From Ypsolopha sequella (taxonomy: Eukaryota; Arthropoda; Insecta; Lepidoptera; Ypsolophidae), in contig OW203987.1 in the NCBI GenBank assembly GCA_934047225.1, positions 2,073,501-2,137,500 on the forward strand: a stretch of DNA of 64,000 bases. The letters are read 5' to 3'. The translations under genes were made by a program, and so were the position numbers. Numbering within the stretch: position 1 is the stretch's first letter; each line of letters begins with the position of its first letter. Shown piece after piece: positions 22,032-32,665 of this stretch. A model generated the notes under the pieces. That model had not been told where the DNA came from. It worked only from the letters and a program-made list of their open reading frames with translations, and ran no database searches.

Positions 22032-22905
22032 TGTTACACGAGATTTTATACATTTAGATTTTACCCGTGTAAGAAAACGTTTGTATATCTTCTCATTTTA
22101 CTTTTTGTGTTTCCTTCTTTTGTACTTATTATCTATGGATTTTCTCAAAATTCAAACTATGAAAGAATGGTGAAGTAAGGGTTAGAAAAGAAATGTCAGA
22201 AATAACAACTAATATTTTATCGAAGAAATAATTTTAAAATGCTGAATTGTTTAGAAAATTAATCGAAACGGAGTATTCGAAAATTGTTTTCCAAGAAGTT
22301 AACTAAGTTCAATTTTAGAAACGGACGGCAGGCAACGTTTTGATATTATTTGTTTTGTTACTTGGTAGCCTTGTTTATATTTAGGGATAAACCTATTTAA
22401 GATGTGCATTTCTACATTGCAGCGTGCTGCCGTCCTTTAATTCATTAATTTTAATTGAAAGATCGAGAGCGAAGGAAGAAAGTTGTTCGAAAACATCTGG
22501 ACCGTTTTGTCCTATATAAAGGATGTACAGGAGGTTCAAGACGAGTAAGATAAGTACTCATGGTGCAAGATAATGTAAATAATAATATTTAGCCGAATTT
22601 AAGAATTGTCCTATATAAAGGACATTACAAAATATATTTTGAGAAAATTCAGGATTGAATTTTGATGTAAATATTATTTAGATTATTCAATTTTTTTTAA
22701 ACTTAACATCTATCTTTATTTTATACTAGTAGAGTTGTTTCTTTTTTTTTTTTTAATTCTGAAGGAGAATTTTCTTTTTTTTGTGTATAAAGGTTTTCTT
22801 AATTTTTACTTAATAAATTAAGTGGCGCTCAACGTTTCTTTTGTTTATACATTCTGTAGCGTAAATCCAAAATTAAGTCGAACCAGAAGTAGTAATCTCG
22901 TAACA
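22032..22905 (+). repeat. Gypsy 3' LTR
   Basis: Same length and start/end as the 5' LTR, ending at the atct duplication. Confidence 0.92.
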
Positions 22906-24996
22906 ATCTGCTTCTCCGGGTTTGAAGGAATAGTATACCTGCGTGTCATCGGCATACAAGTGAACTTGACAGTGACTGATCTTGGTGACAAGATCTGCAG
23001 TATACAACACAAAAAGCAGTGGGCTCAGAATCGAACCTTGTGGACAACCACGGGATACTGTTTCAAGTCTAGACCTCGATGTAGTTCCATCATCATTGTT
23101 TACCTCTACAAACTGCAACCGATTTTGTAAGTACGAACGAAACCAATCACACGCCGACTCCGTGAGACCGTAGTAACCCAATTTGGCTAGAAGCAGCTCT
23201 TGGTTGAGGCAGTCGAATGCTCGTGAGAAGTCAAGGAGTACGAGGATACTTCCAAGACCGGAGTCAGACGCAGTGATAATCTCGTCCGTAACATGGGCTA
23301 GTGCAGTTTCAGTGCCATGGCTACGACGGAAACCGGATTGCATCAAAGGGATGATATTTTGAGATTCTACATATTTCGAAAGCTGCATGTGTACAACCCG
23401 TTCTAAAATCTTTGATAACGTGGGTAGGACGCTTATAGCTCGTAAGTCTTTGTAATCGTCAATGCTCGGACTTTTTGGCAGTGGTTTAACTTTCGCAAGT
23501 TTCCAGTCATTAGGGAAAATGTTAGATTCAATGGACTTGTTAATAATAGCTGTAATAATAGGCAGCGTCAAAGGCAGCGTCATTCGAATCATGGCCATTG
23601 AGATATTATCAAAGCCAGAGGCGTTTGTAGTTATACTTTGAATAATTTTGCTAACGAGATCCTGTGTACAGTGCTCAATGGCAAATCGCTCATTTGTAAA
23701 TTTACTCAACTTAAATGATTGTAGCAGTGAGGTATCTACTGTTGAACTACCTGGAATTTTTAGAAAAAAGTTATTTATTTCGTTCGGGTTGTTTAGATGA
23801 CTGGGAATGTTGGTCTGATTTTTAGTATTACCCACTATTGACACACGTTTTAAGTGTGCCCACATTTTACTAGGATTTTTAATGTTATTGTTAACAAAGT
23901 GTGTAAAATAGGCTCGTTTTTCTCGATTTATGGAACTTGTAACAAGATTACGGAGTTTTTTGTAGTAAGCTAATTTATGCTCACACTTTGAAGTCGTGAC
24001 TTTGTTCCAAGCGTCATCTCTATGACGCATCATTATTTTGATAACGTCAGTTATCCATGGTCTTGGGTTTTGAGACACGCGTATTCTCTTAAGCGGGGCA
24101 TGCTTATCAAACAGGAGTAATATTAATTCGTTGAAACGAGTTAGCATGGAATCGACATCTTCGCACTTCAAAATATCATACCAAGGTAAAGCGTGCATGT
24201 CAAGAAGGAAGTCGTTTTCTTCGATCTTGTTAAGAACACGCGATGTAATGAATTGTTGCGGCTCCTTTGGTTTGGCAATTGCAAGATCAGCCAGTACCAT
24301 TGCATGATCGCTAAGTAGGGGGTTGTGGTGCACACTAATACGCTTACATAATTCAGGGCTATCTGTTATAATCAAATCCAGTAATGTGGCAGATTTTTCT
24401 GTTACACGTGTTGGTTCCTGAACCAGCTGAGCAAGGTTTTGATGGTCGAGAAATGATAAGACTTCTGGAGCAGGAGACGTATTAGGTTTTAATAGGTCGA
24501 CATTAAAATCTGTTAATAGAAATGTGTGGTCAAAGGTGGTAAATGAGCTAATTGACTCGCTGATAGCATCTATAGCGTCGCTGGTGGGAACGCGAGTCTT
24601 TTCAGTAGAGTCTGGTCGGTAGGCGGTGCCGACGGCTATGCGCCCAGCCGTGCCCGGCACCCGCACCAGCAACCACAACTGTTCCAGCTGCGACGGCGGG
24701 TGGACATGTATGCTCGTGCGCAACCCACGGCGCACATAGAAGCCAACGCCACCGCCGCGATGCCCGCTCGGGCGAGGAGCTAGCTTAAGCACGTACCCTG
24801 GTATTTTAGGTAAATTGATATCTTCACCTTCCCTAATCCACGTTTCATTTAGTGCGAGTATATCTGGTTTGTATCTTTCCATAGAATATTGAAGCTCATC
24901 CTGGCCTGTATTCATGGATCTTATATTTAAGAGACCTAACTTGAAATATTTAGTTTTGTTTTTTTTACTCATATTTGAGGGAGTAATGGTTTTCAA
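22906..24996 (-). CDS. LINE-A ORF2, endonuclease and reverse transcriptase part
   Basis: 697 codons from ATG to the Gypsy target. The apurinic-type endonuclease comes first (LGLLNIRSMN, ILALNETW, GGGVGFYVRR, TDFNVDLL, SDHAMV). The reverse transcriptase follows (KVKPLPKSPSIDDYKDLRAI, QSGFRRSHGTETAL, LDFSRAFDC, RGCPQGSILSPLLF, and the catalytic LYADDTQ close to the break). These serve target-primed reverse transcription in the nucleus. The piece reading past 22906 into the LTR is not part of the protein. Confidence 0.85.
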
Positions 24997-25346
24997 ACTT
25001 GTTTACTGTGCAACTTACAAATAAATCGGTACCAAATGATGGCTTTAAACAAATGCATAGTTCATTCCTTAATATTAAAGTAAAAGTGAAAAACATTTCA
25101 CTACGAAGCATGTTATTACCTATATTATAATACCAACGAAGGCGGTGTAAATAAATTTCATATAACAGTAATACAAAAAATAACAATTTCAGGCCTAACT
25201 CATCATTAAACAGTAATAAACGTAATAATATAACTTCAAAACTCTTAAAAACTAAAATGCATATACACCATAAATAAAAACAACACTGAACAGTAATTAC
25301 ATAAATTATTAAAATATTAAACATTCGTTTGATCCAATAATACATT

Positions 25347-26324
25347 TTAGAACTGGTTATCATTTTTCTCATTCCCCTTGGGAAAAACCCGAGAAAAGTC
25401 ATGTTCACAGGTGATTCGGTGAGCCGGTTTACCCTCTTCTTGTCGAACGAGGACTTTGCCGTTGCTGGTCCACGCGAATTTCCATTGGTATTTTTTTATT
25501 TCTTCGCGAGCCTGCTGGAATAGCTTCCTGTTATTTCGTGTTAACCTCTCATTCATATAAATAGGTCTAGGCTTAACCGTGACTCCAGGTGGGGGGGGAA
25601 CTATGCCTTCAGTGTTGAGAGCGCGACGCACACGTACGGCGCGTAAGAGCCGGTCGCGGATGGCGCGTCGTGTGACACGCAGCACTAACGGCCGAGGGCG
25701 GATAGACGGGCCCGAGCTGGCGTCAGCGGCCAGTCTCCGTGGCCCCGCGCGATAAACGTCCACTATGTCTGCTTCTTCCAGCGAGACCCCGATTTTACTT
25801 GCAATCGCGGTAACAATACCGTAAGGATTTTCTCCGGTCTGCTCCTGAATACCTGAGATCTCAAGGTCATTCATAAATGTTTCTTGTTCCTTGTCATTGA
25901 GTTGCGAGGTCAACTCCTCGATAGTTTTCCGCAAATTTTGTGTCTCGTCTTTTTCTTCAAGCGAGTCTAAGCGTTTTCCAAAATTGGTAATTTCCTCCCG
26001 AATTTCAATAACTTCTTTTTTGCAGCTATTCATATCGGCTTGCATTTTTTTAATAGCTGCCCGGAACTCTGTCAGCTCATGAGTGAGATTAACGACTTGT
26101 TCACGAAAAAGTCGCATCTCTCGAACTAACTCGACAATATCGTTTTTTCCCTCATTCGAATTTGGTAAACTTGACGAATTACGCGGAGACGGCTTGTCAG
26201 TTTTTGTTGATTTCTTCATGCAGCCCATGCATTGCGCAACAGTGCTGCTGCCGGCACCTACCGTGGTCGTAGAGAAAAACTTCCCACAGCCATCACACTT
26301 CATCGTAAAATATGCGCAGGACAC
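25347..26324 (-). CDS. LINE-A ORF1 (nucleic-acid-binding, coiled coil)
   Basis: 325 residues. The N-terminal C-x2-C ... C-x2-C pair (CDGCGKFF, QCMGCMKK) looks like a zinc ribbon or PHD-like finger. A long heptad-rich coiled coil lies at about 60-145. An RNA-recognition-like block follows (FMNDLEISGIQEQ ... DIVDVYRAG ... RPLVLRVT), with a basic tail. LINE ORF1 proteins trimerise through the coiled coil and coat the element RNA. The frame is intact. About 350 bp separate its stop from the ORF2 ATG. Confidence 0.8.
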   Translation of the reverse strand: MSCAYFTMKCDGCGKFFSTTTVGAGSSTVAQCMGCMKKSTKTDKPSPRNSSSLPNSNEGKNDIVELVREMRLFREQVVNLTHELTEFRAAIKKMQADMNSCKKEVIEIREEITNFGKRLDSLEEKDETQNLRKTIEELTSQLNDKEQETFMNDLEISGIQEQTGENPYGIVTAIASKIGVSLEEADIVDVYRAGPRRLAADASSGPSIRPRPLVLRVTRRAIRDRLLRAVRVRRALNTEGIVPPPPGVTVKPRPIYMNERLTRNNRKLFQQAREEIKKYQWKFAWTSNGKVLVRQEEGKPAHRITCEHDFSRVFPKGNEKNDNQF

Positions 26325-26872
26325 TATACTAGTTAGCTAACCAAGCAACGGTTGCCTAGGTTCAACGACAGATAGCGCTGCGTTAATAGTTTCGTAATAA
26401 TGATGGTAGATGAAGCTAGTTTGTATGAAAATTTCATTTTGGGTTTTAATTACAGACCGTTTCAGTTTCATCCAGTACTATAAGTTAAACAGTAAACGTA
26501 CATACGGTTTTTGCTAATGATATCCAAAAATCACTTTATATCCACTACAATAAACATAAATAAAGCACAGATTTTGAAGCCGTTAGGGGCCAATTCTATT
26601 TTGTGTAAGTTTATTACTTTACATGCACTAATTTCAGGTGACCACACTTGTACTGACGTACCACAAAACTGGCAATAAGATTTTCACTTTGTAGGCTATT
26701 TTGCACAATATAAACAATTCATTTCATTAAAATATACAAGAGATAATGTTTACTTGTAACTGTCCTACCCGCCAAAAACGGGCAAACAATTTTGTGACGA
26801 GCCATGACAACTCTCTCCCGTCTCCCGGTTGTATGAGCTAGTGGTCTGATTGCTCAGCCCAGAGCGGGGGAC
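26325..26872. other. LINE-A leader plus BEL 3' internal end
   Basis: No coding frame. The junction of LINE and BEL sequence is somewhere here. A purine run agagcggggg at 26861-26870 just before the LTR is the likely BEL polypurine tract. Confidence 0.5.
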
Positions 26873-27555
26873 TGTTCAGAATAAAATGTATATTTCGGAA
26901 CGCATCCATCAATGGTCTATATATTTTGTCTATGGACTTGGAGCTGTCAAAAAATACGAGGGACGTGGAAATTGGTATAGATCGCGGACGATTTAATATG
27001 TGTTATTAAGGGATATTAACGGCAAATCGGTGCGGACATCGTACGAAACAGTATTCAGTCAATGGCTGACGTTATTTTGGCGTGAAGGCCACTTTTTGGT
27101 GAATTTCCTGTGTGTGTGTGACATAACCTGTGTCCACGCGGCTTCCGACAAGTGGACTTGTTAATTACTATTTCTGGGCTGGATGCATCCCGGGTTAGGA
27201 GGGTTGTGTTTAGATTCATCGTGGAAGGTGATCTACGTGTCACGGCACCGGAACACTTTGGACTCCGCAGCGAAAGGACTTCATGCGAGGATCAGTGGAT
27301 GACGTCATCATACAACTGTCTGGTAGGACATTTTATATTAAATATTAGAATATAAGATACTTGTATACTATAAATCTGGGACAGCTTATGGGCCCCTGTT
27401 CCAGCTGCAAGTATCGCCCTTTAGCATACAATTAGTGGTGTCTGAGCGTGGTTATGGAATCCTCGCACCAGTGACGCAGATGCCCGTCACTAGTCAGTAT
27501 TACCACTTTTTGTAAGCTACAATTTGTGGTAGCAACGAGCGTTTGTTATCAAACA
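26873..27555 (+). repeat. BEL/Pao 3' LTR
   Basis: Matches 10258-10940 at offset 16615 throughout. Followed by the gttag duplication. Confidence 0.9.
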
Positions 27556-27755
27556 GTTAGCTAAAATCAATACATTTGTACTCTTCCCTTGCAACGATTG
27601 ATTAAGTTTTTCAAAAATATCCGAAAGATAGCCAACTGTTGATAGCCAATAAAATTTATTTATTGACAGTTCATTCGGAAGATAAAGCCTTTTTGTCTGT
27701 GCTTGACAGTAGCTGGATTCAACACATTTGAATGAGCTAGGTGGCTTTCCTTGTT
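27556..27755 (-). pseudogene. hAT-1 transposase, part upstream of the BEL insertion
   Basis: Open frame reading KRLYLPNELS, FYWLSTVGYLSDIFEKLN, GKSTNVLILAN, the block that precedes the hAT dimerisation region in ZBED-type transposases. It joins 9680-10252 in frame when BEL is removed. Further upstream the homology changes to another protein near 27745. Confidence 0.7.
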
Positions 27756-28345
27756 CATAAATGACCTTCGTAATGTAGTTTAATCTAGCTCTTGTTGCAG
27801 AGGATTGCTAGGAAACTCTTTTGGCAAACTGGCACCAAACGCTTCGTACTTACTTTGCGTACAAAACATTTTGTTTGAAAGGTCTTTGGGGCTCTGTTGC
27901 AGTTTGTGGCTCTTCTTCTTTGAATTGGCGATGTGAAACAGTATTTTAGGTAAAACGAATCTTTGTAAGCCTTGCATTTTTTCGTATAAAAAGCATTGTG
28001 AAAGTTTTGTACGTCTTGTTGATTCAATGATTTGCACTCGTAGGCTTTACTATTATGTTGGCATACTATGTTTGGCTGTTCTTTTGGTGAGTATCTACAA
28101 GCAAGATAGAAGTTTTTAAGAACCTAGGTAGAAAAATAATTTGCAAAATATATTATTGAACTGCTTACACTAAAATATATGTTTTATAAGTTACACACAC
28201 TTGCACTTTTTCCAAGGTCTTTTTCCATTTTTTGAGATCTCTCGCCTTTTTTATAGCTCGGTTAGGAGGAGAGCGGAGATTGCTGTTTTTGTTTTGATTG
28301 CTCATTTTTGAGCATAGATTACTATTGGATAAAGATTACAAGAGG
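27750..28345 (-). pseudogene. two-exon N-terminal region of an unidentified transposon protein
   Basis: A first exon starts at an ATG near 28305 (MSNQNKNSNLRSPP, Lys-rich). A second follows an acceptor (ctacctag near 28122) and contains VCQHNSKAYECKSLNQQD, FYLKYC, IQRRRATN, and VPVCQKSFLAIL with LNYITKVIYEQGKPP. I recognise this as a recurrent N-terminal domain of insect transposon-derived hypothetical proteins, without a named function. The frame merges into hAT-1 coding sequence near 27750, so it is either a fusion or an abutting insertion. Confidence 0.4.
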
Positions 28346-28489
28346 TGATAGTCCTCTATGTTACTATACCCCTCTTACCTTCTAGATTCATAACGGTAGT
28401 TCTGGTTTGTGAGCTTAAATAACAACCAGGAGGTTATTTCACTTCAGCATTTGTCTCGGACTGACGTCCTAGAATTGAAGCTTTTAAAC

Positions 28490-28910
28490 CAAACCTAAAA
28501 AGGGGAAATGTGGTGACAAAGTCTGAAAATCAACATGGGTATCGTTTGTACGGTTTATCGGGTGGCTGATTACGAAAACAACAACGATTTTAAAATCCAA
28601 CATGGTGGACATGAAAACGGCTTTTCCAGAATTCAACCCCTAAAAGGGAGAAAAGGGGTGACAAAGTCTGAAAACCAACATGGGTATCGTTTGTACGGTT
28701 TATCGGGTCACTGATTACGAAAACAACAACGATTTCTAAATTCAACGTAGTGGATGTGAAATACCATCATCCCCTGTTGGATTGCGATGGGGTTGAAATG
28801 TTGAAATGTGTAAATATCAATATGGGTGTCGTTTTATGGTTTTTTGTGACGTTTATTACGAAAATGACATCGATTTTGAAATTCAATGTAGTGGACATGA
28901 AAATTCTTGA
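28490..28910 (+). repeat. three degenerate ~150-bp tandem repeats
   Basis: Units share gtgacaaagtctgaaaa, caacatgggtatcgttt and gattacgaaaacaacaacga. The third unit (from about 28790) is more diverged. A possible fourth relative lies at 29640-29760. Confidence 0.65.
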
Positions 28911-29002
28911 AAGTATGTGCGCCAGAGCAAATCGGCTGTAACAGACGGACAGACAGCCACACAAGTGATCCTATTAGGGTTACATTTTTTCCTTTTGAGG
29001 TA

Positions 29003-29095
29003 TCTATCTATCTATATAGGTATATCCACAATCTATCTATCTGTCTATTTGTCTATCTGTCTATCTATCTATCTATCTATCTATATCTATATCCT
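29003..29095. repeat. (CTAT)n microsatellite
   Basis: Imperfect ctat/ctgt units. Confidence 0.9.
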
Positions 29096-29310
29096 AGCAA
29101 AATATCTTTAGAACGGAAGGTGGTACTGATACATCCCCAGGGGTTGGACCACAGGGTGCCAAAAAAGTTTTTTTTTATGTCAAAAGTTTGACGGCCTGTT
29201 TCTCCCAAACGGCTGGAGTTAGACCCATGATAATGGGTGTCTGGAAAAGATCTCTACGAGATCTACCTGCCAAAAGTGTCAAAACTTTACAGGCCCGTAT
29301 CTCCAACGTA

Positions 29311-29440
29311 AACCAACATTTGTATGCTAAATTAATATTAGCTGATTAAGGCGCTCATTTTTCTGTATAATTTATAACACCACTATTTTGTACCCTGATC
29401 AATGCAAATAAAGACTTATTCTATTCTATTCTATTCTATT
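29311..29440 (+). mobile_element. LINE-B 3' tail, severely 5'-truncated copy
   Basis: Matches the end of LINE-B at 55820-55937 (aaccaacatttgtatgctaa ... gcaaataaagacttattc) and ends in (ttcta)n. It carries an extra tttataa relative to the longer copy. Confidence 0.9.
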
Positions 29441-29769
29441 CCCAAACGGCTGATGCTAGACCCATGGTCATTGTACTCTAAGAAAAGGGCGCGGCGAGAT
29501 CTAGACGAGGGTAAAAAAAAATTGCCAAATTTTGATCGACCATATCTCCCGAACGGCCAATCGTAAGGAGTTCGGGTTTCAACAATAGTGATCGGTTAAG
29601 CTGGAACTAATTAACAAAAAAAAAATTGAATTTGACAGGTTTTGAAAGTTTTTTGACAGGTCCAAAAAAGTATTCCGATATGCATGAAACTCGGTATCAA
29701 GGGGTATTCGGGGTTGCCGATTACGCTGCTGTATTCAAATTTGACATTTTTTGACAACTGATAGGGGTT

Positions 29770-29987
29770 TCGACACTTCTTCGGAAAAGGCCGAGCCAGG
29801 TTCCTCGAGGCCGAAGGCCGAGTCGTGTGTTTCTAGCGAGGCCGAAAAAGGAGCATGCGAGTTTTTCAGCCGAGCAACTACACCTTGACTCCCAGAGGGA
29901 GTGAGAGCACTTATAATGTTTGTTTCTGAAAAAAATGTAATTTGTGACCCGTAAGCCACGCGGGCGAAGCCGCGGTCAGAAGCTAGT
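29770..29987 (+). mobile_element. Helitron 3' end
   Basis: A hairpin at 29959-29974 (cgcgg/ccgcg around gcgaag), then an 8-nt spacer and CTAGT at 29983-29987, the standard Helitron terminus. Upstream sequence carries ggccgaaggccgagt-type repeats. The 5' TC end was not located. Confidence 0.65.
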
Positions 29988-30150
29988 ACATTATAAGTAT
30001 GAAAAGTGATTCCGTGATATAATATTTTAAATCACTACTATTTCTTCAACGTTTCACCGCCCAAGACGGCATATCGTTGTATTTTTGATAGAACGTAAAA
30101 CGAATTCCTTCGGGCAAGGTACGCTGCTGCAAAATGGCGGCTTGTCGTAA

Positions 30151-30357
30151 TACTATGATGTGAATGTGTGCTAGCGGCGCGTGTGTACAAGCGGATCGGC
30201 ATACTATGATGTGAATGTGTGCTAGCGGCGCGTGTGTACAAGCGGATCGGCATACTATGATGTGAATGTGTGCTAGTGGCGCGTGTGTACAAGCGGATCG
30301 GCATACTATGATGTGAATGTGTGCTAGCGGCGCGTGTGTACAAGCGGATCGGCATAC
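30151..30357. repeat. 51-bp tandem array, four copies
   Basis: Units start at 30151, 30202, 30253 and 30304 (tactatgatgtgaatgtgtg...), nearly identical; the third has one visible change. No spacers. 51 is a multiple of 3, so open frames run through it on the minus strand, but no protein is recognised. Confidence 0.9.
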
Positions 30358-30454
30358 TATCAAAAATCTGCCCGCCTTTTTTTTCGTCCATGCTTTACAC
30401 ACTAATATCTGAATCTATTCCTTCAGTGAGTATTTAATAAAAGTAAGTGAGACG

Positions 30455-30595
30455 TCCTCGCATGCTCGTTTTTCGGCCTCGCTAGCTTTTTTTGGGATAT
30501 GTATATTCGATTGAGAGGGAGTGAGAGCGCTTAAAATGTTTGTTTCTGACAAAAAAATGTCTTGTTTTCTGTACGCGGCTTGGGTGGAAGCTATT
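30455..30595 (+). mobile_element. second copy of the Helitron-like 3' region, decayed
   Basis: Repeats the order catgc-cgtttttcggcc, gagggagtgagagcgctta, aatgtttgtttctga of 29840-29935, ending gtacgcggcttgggtgg. The 3' terminal CTAGT is not conserved. Confidence 0.5.
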
Positions 30596-31100
30596 TTTTA
30601 AATATTTGCACAAAATCAAATAGTAAATAAATTTAATAGTCTGACTGGATATCAAGGCTGGATTCGGCATACTGTATTCTGATGGAAGTAAACAAAAAAA
30701 AAATTTGGTTTACACAATTACATGAAATCCCAAGTTCTGAACAAATGAAATTACTTCTGATGCAGTTACTTTTAAATCCTTTCCACAAATAGACTTGACA
30801 AGCAATAGTTTTACTATTTCAGTAAAATTACCAAAAGCAGAAGAAATCATGAAAGTTTGTACTGTGGTAGCCAAGAAATTTGCATCATTATGAGCATACC
30901 CCGTTCAATTAGATGACTTGTAATGTAGCCCACTTTTTGTATATATTTCATCCACTAGTAAGTTAACATACATTTCACGTTTACTCTGAGTGTTAACCAT
31001 GTCAGCCAAATAATGTTGGTTAAATTTATTCGAGTCAGCTAAATTAGTTGTAAATATCTCTTTGTAGGTTTAATCAGGTTATTTCTCAGTAAATTGTACG
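30596..31100. other. unassigned stretch
   Basis: AT-rich, no element end recognised. Confidence 0.4.
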
Positions 31101-32012
31101 ATGAGCTTGATTGACAATAATCATGACAACAATCAAAATATCAATGATGATTCCTCTTCCAGCATTAGTAATATCTACCTAACACAAGAACTAATTGAAA
31201 CTTATATTAATAACTTGGATGTAAACAAGGGTGCAGGATCAGATAGCATATCGCCTTTCTTTATTAAAAACTGTGCTAAAAGCCTATCTCGGCCTTTGTT
31301 TATTCTATTTACCGCGTCTATCAGCAAAGGTACTTTCCCAAAAATTTGGAAAGAAGCCCTTATCTCTCCTACACACAAAGATGGTCCTAAAAATGAGATA
31401 ACCAATTATCGTCCAATTGCAAAGTTGAATATTATTGCCAAGTTATTTGAAAAAATAGTGCACGATCAAATTTTTGGTGCTATCAAAGGTTCCCTAAATG
31501 TTAAACAGCATGGTTTCGTCCCAGGTCGATCAACAAGCACAAACTTGGTACTTTTTACAAATTCAATTCTTACATCTATGAATAACCGAATGCAGATGGA
31601 TGCCGTGTATACCGATTTTAGTAAAGCTTTTGATAAGGTGCATCACCAGACACTTATACTTAAGTTGCAAAATATCGGTATTCACGGCACCCTTCTTCGA
31701 TGGCTCGCTTCATATATTAGAAATAGACATCAAGCAGTTGTGGTTGGTGGTTATAGATCAGATTGGATGGCCGCCACCTCAGGTGTGCCACAAGGCTCTA
31801 TTTTAGGTCCACTTTTATTTAACATATTAATAAATGACATCTGTCAATGTTTTCATCATTCGCAAATATTTTTATATGCAGATGATCTTAAAATAATAAA
31901 ACCGATTAAAAATATCAATGACGTTGCTTTACTTCAAGAGGATTTAAATAGGTTTCTTGTTTACTGTAAACAAAATTTTCTTCATCTCAATATAAAAAAT
32001 GTTTTATTATAA
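31101..32012 (+). pseudogene. LINE-C reverse transcriptase, 5'-truncated
   Basis: About 300 residues of a Jockey-superfamily reverse transcriptase. Motifs in order: NKGAGSDSISPFFIKNC, ALISPTHKDG, NYRPIAKLNIIAKLFEKIV, QHGFVPGRSTSTNL, VYTDFSKAFDKV, SGVPQGSILGPLLFNI, and the catalytic FLYADDLK. The endonuclease part and ORF1 are absent, so the copy is 5'-truncated. At about 32002 a homopolymer of six A appears one short, shifting the frame to that of 32013-32664. Confidence 0.8.
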
Positions 32013-32665
32013 CTTTCACACGAAACCTAAATCTCATTCAATATGACTATACAATTGATGGTGCAATATTAAATAGAAAATATGAAGCGAAGGATCTAGG
32101 AGTCACTGTTGACTCTAAGTTACTGTTTGATACTCATATAACTAATATTGTCAATAAATCATTTAAAACACTAGGATTCATAATGAGACAATGTAAAAAG
32201 TTTAATAATATAGATACATTAAAACTTTTGTACTTCACTTATGTCAGAAGCCAATTAGAATATGCAAGTCAAGTATGGAATCCTCTATATAATGTTTACA
32301 TTAAAAATATTAATAGAGTGCAAAACAGATTTTTAAGATTCCTAAACTATAAAATGCATCATCAATTTGAAACGTATGACCTAGCCGAATCTTATTATAA
32401 AATTCCATCATTGATAGTTAGGCGTGAAATTGCTGATCAACTCTTCCTTTATAAGATTATCAATAATAAGCTTGATTGTAGTGAATTAACTCGATACATA
32501 AATTACTACGTCCCATCTAGACAACTAAGAGTTACTCGTACTTTTTCTTTACCAACTGCTAACTCTAACTATTTTCAGAATGGTTATCTTTATAGGGCAT
32601 TAAGTCACTATAACTATAAATACCTACACTTGGACATTTTCAGTATTTCATTTTATTGTCTAAAG
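32013..32665 (+). pseudogene. LINE-C reverse transcriptase, C-terminal part
   Basis: Continues the RT after the frameshift: KYEAKDLGVTVDSKLLFDTHI, YVRSQLEYASQVWNP, RVQNRFLRFLNYK, then the C-terminal region to SISFYCLK, where hAT-2 has inserted. The sequence resumes at 35478 with a stop almost at once, so the insertion fell at the very end of the coding region. Confidence 0.75.

Larger units (their letters stand above)
16278..22905 (+). mobile_element. Gypsy LTR retrotransposon, apparently intact
   Basis: LTRs of equal length (874 bp) at 16278-17151 and 22032-22905 show no difference in the stretches I compared. They are flanked by atct (16274-16277, 22906-22909). It has a primer binding site, gag, a -1 shift, pol with all domains and no stop, and a polypurine tract. 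No env or chromodomain is seen. This is the most complete element of the window and may be recently or currently mobile (inference). Confidence 0.92.
15013..26340 (-). mobile_element. LINE-A (Jockey-superfamily/CR1-like), split by Gypsy
   Basis: Minus-strand LINE with ORF1 (26324-25347), ORF2 (24996-22906 plus 16273-15446), a 3' untranslated region and a (TGAAAT)n tail at 15017-15049. It lies inside the BEL internal region. The 5' end is not defined; some of 26325-26872 may be its leader. The Gypsy element sits in ORF2 with an atct duplication. Confidence 0.8.
10258..27555 (+). mobile_element. BEL/Pao LTR retrotransposon, hollowed out and carrying nested elements
   Basis: Two 683-bp LTRs (10258-10940, 26873-27555) at a constant offset of 16615 with no difference noticed, flanked by the 5-bp duplication gttag (10253-10257, 27556-27560). 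The internal part holds a BEL gag, a degenerate protease and integrase, then LINE-A. Reverse transcriptase and RNase H are absent. The LTR match implies recent insertion, yet pol is decayed, so a non-autonomous copy moved by another element's enzymes is likely (inference). Confidence 0.9.

Noticed and set aside
24965..25408. 147-codon hydrophobic frame between LINE-A ORF1 and ORF2
   Set aside because: AT-rich spacer translation giving Ile/Leu/Tyr runs; overlaps the ORF1 end in another frame.
28907..29191. frame with IYLSIYL repeats
   Set aside because: Translation of the CTAT microsatellite.
30151..30357. possible CRISPR-like array
   Set aside because: Units abut with no unique spacers, and the context is a eukaryotic genome.
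30038..30402. two overlapping minus-strand frames with 17-residue repeats
   Set aside because: They arise because the 51-bp unit has no stop in these frames; no protein-like flanks.
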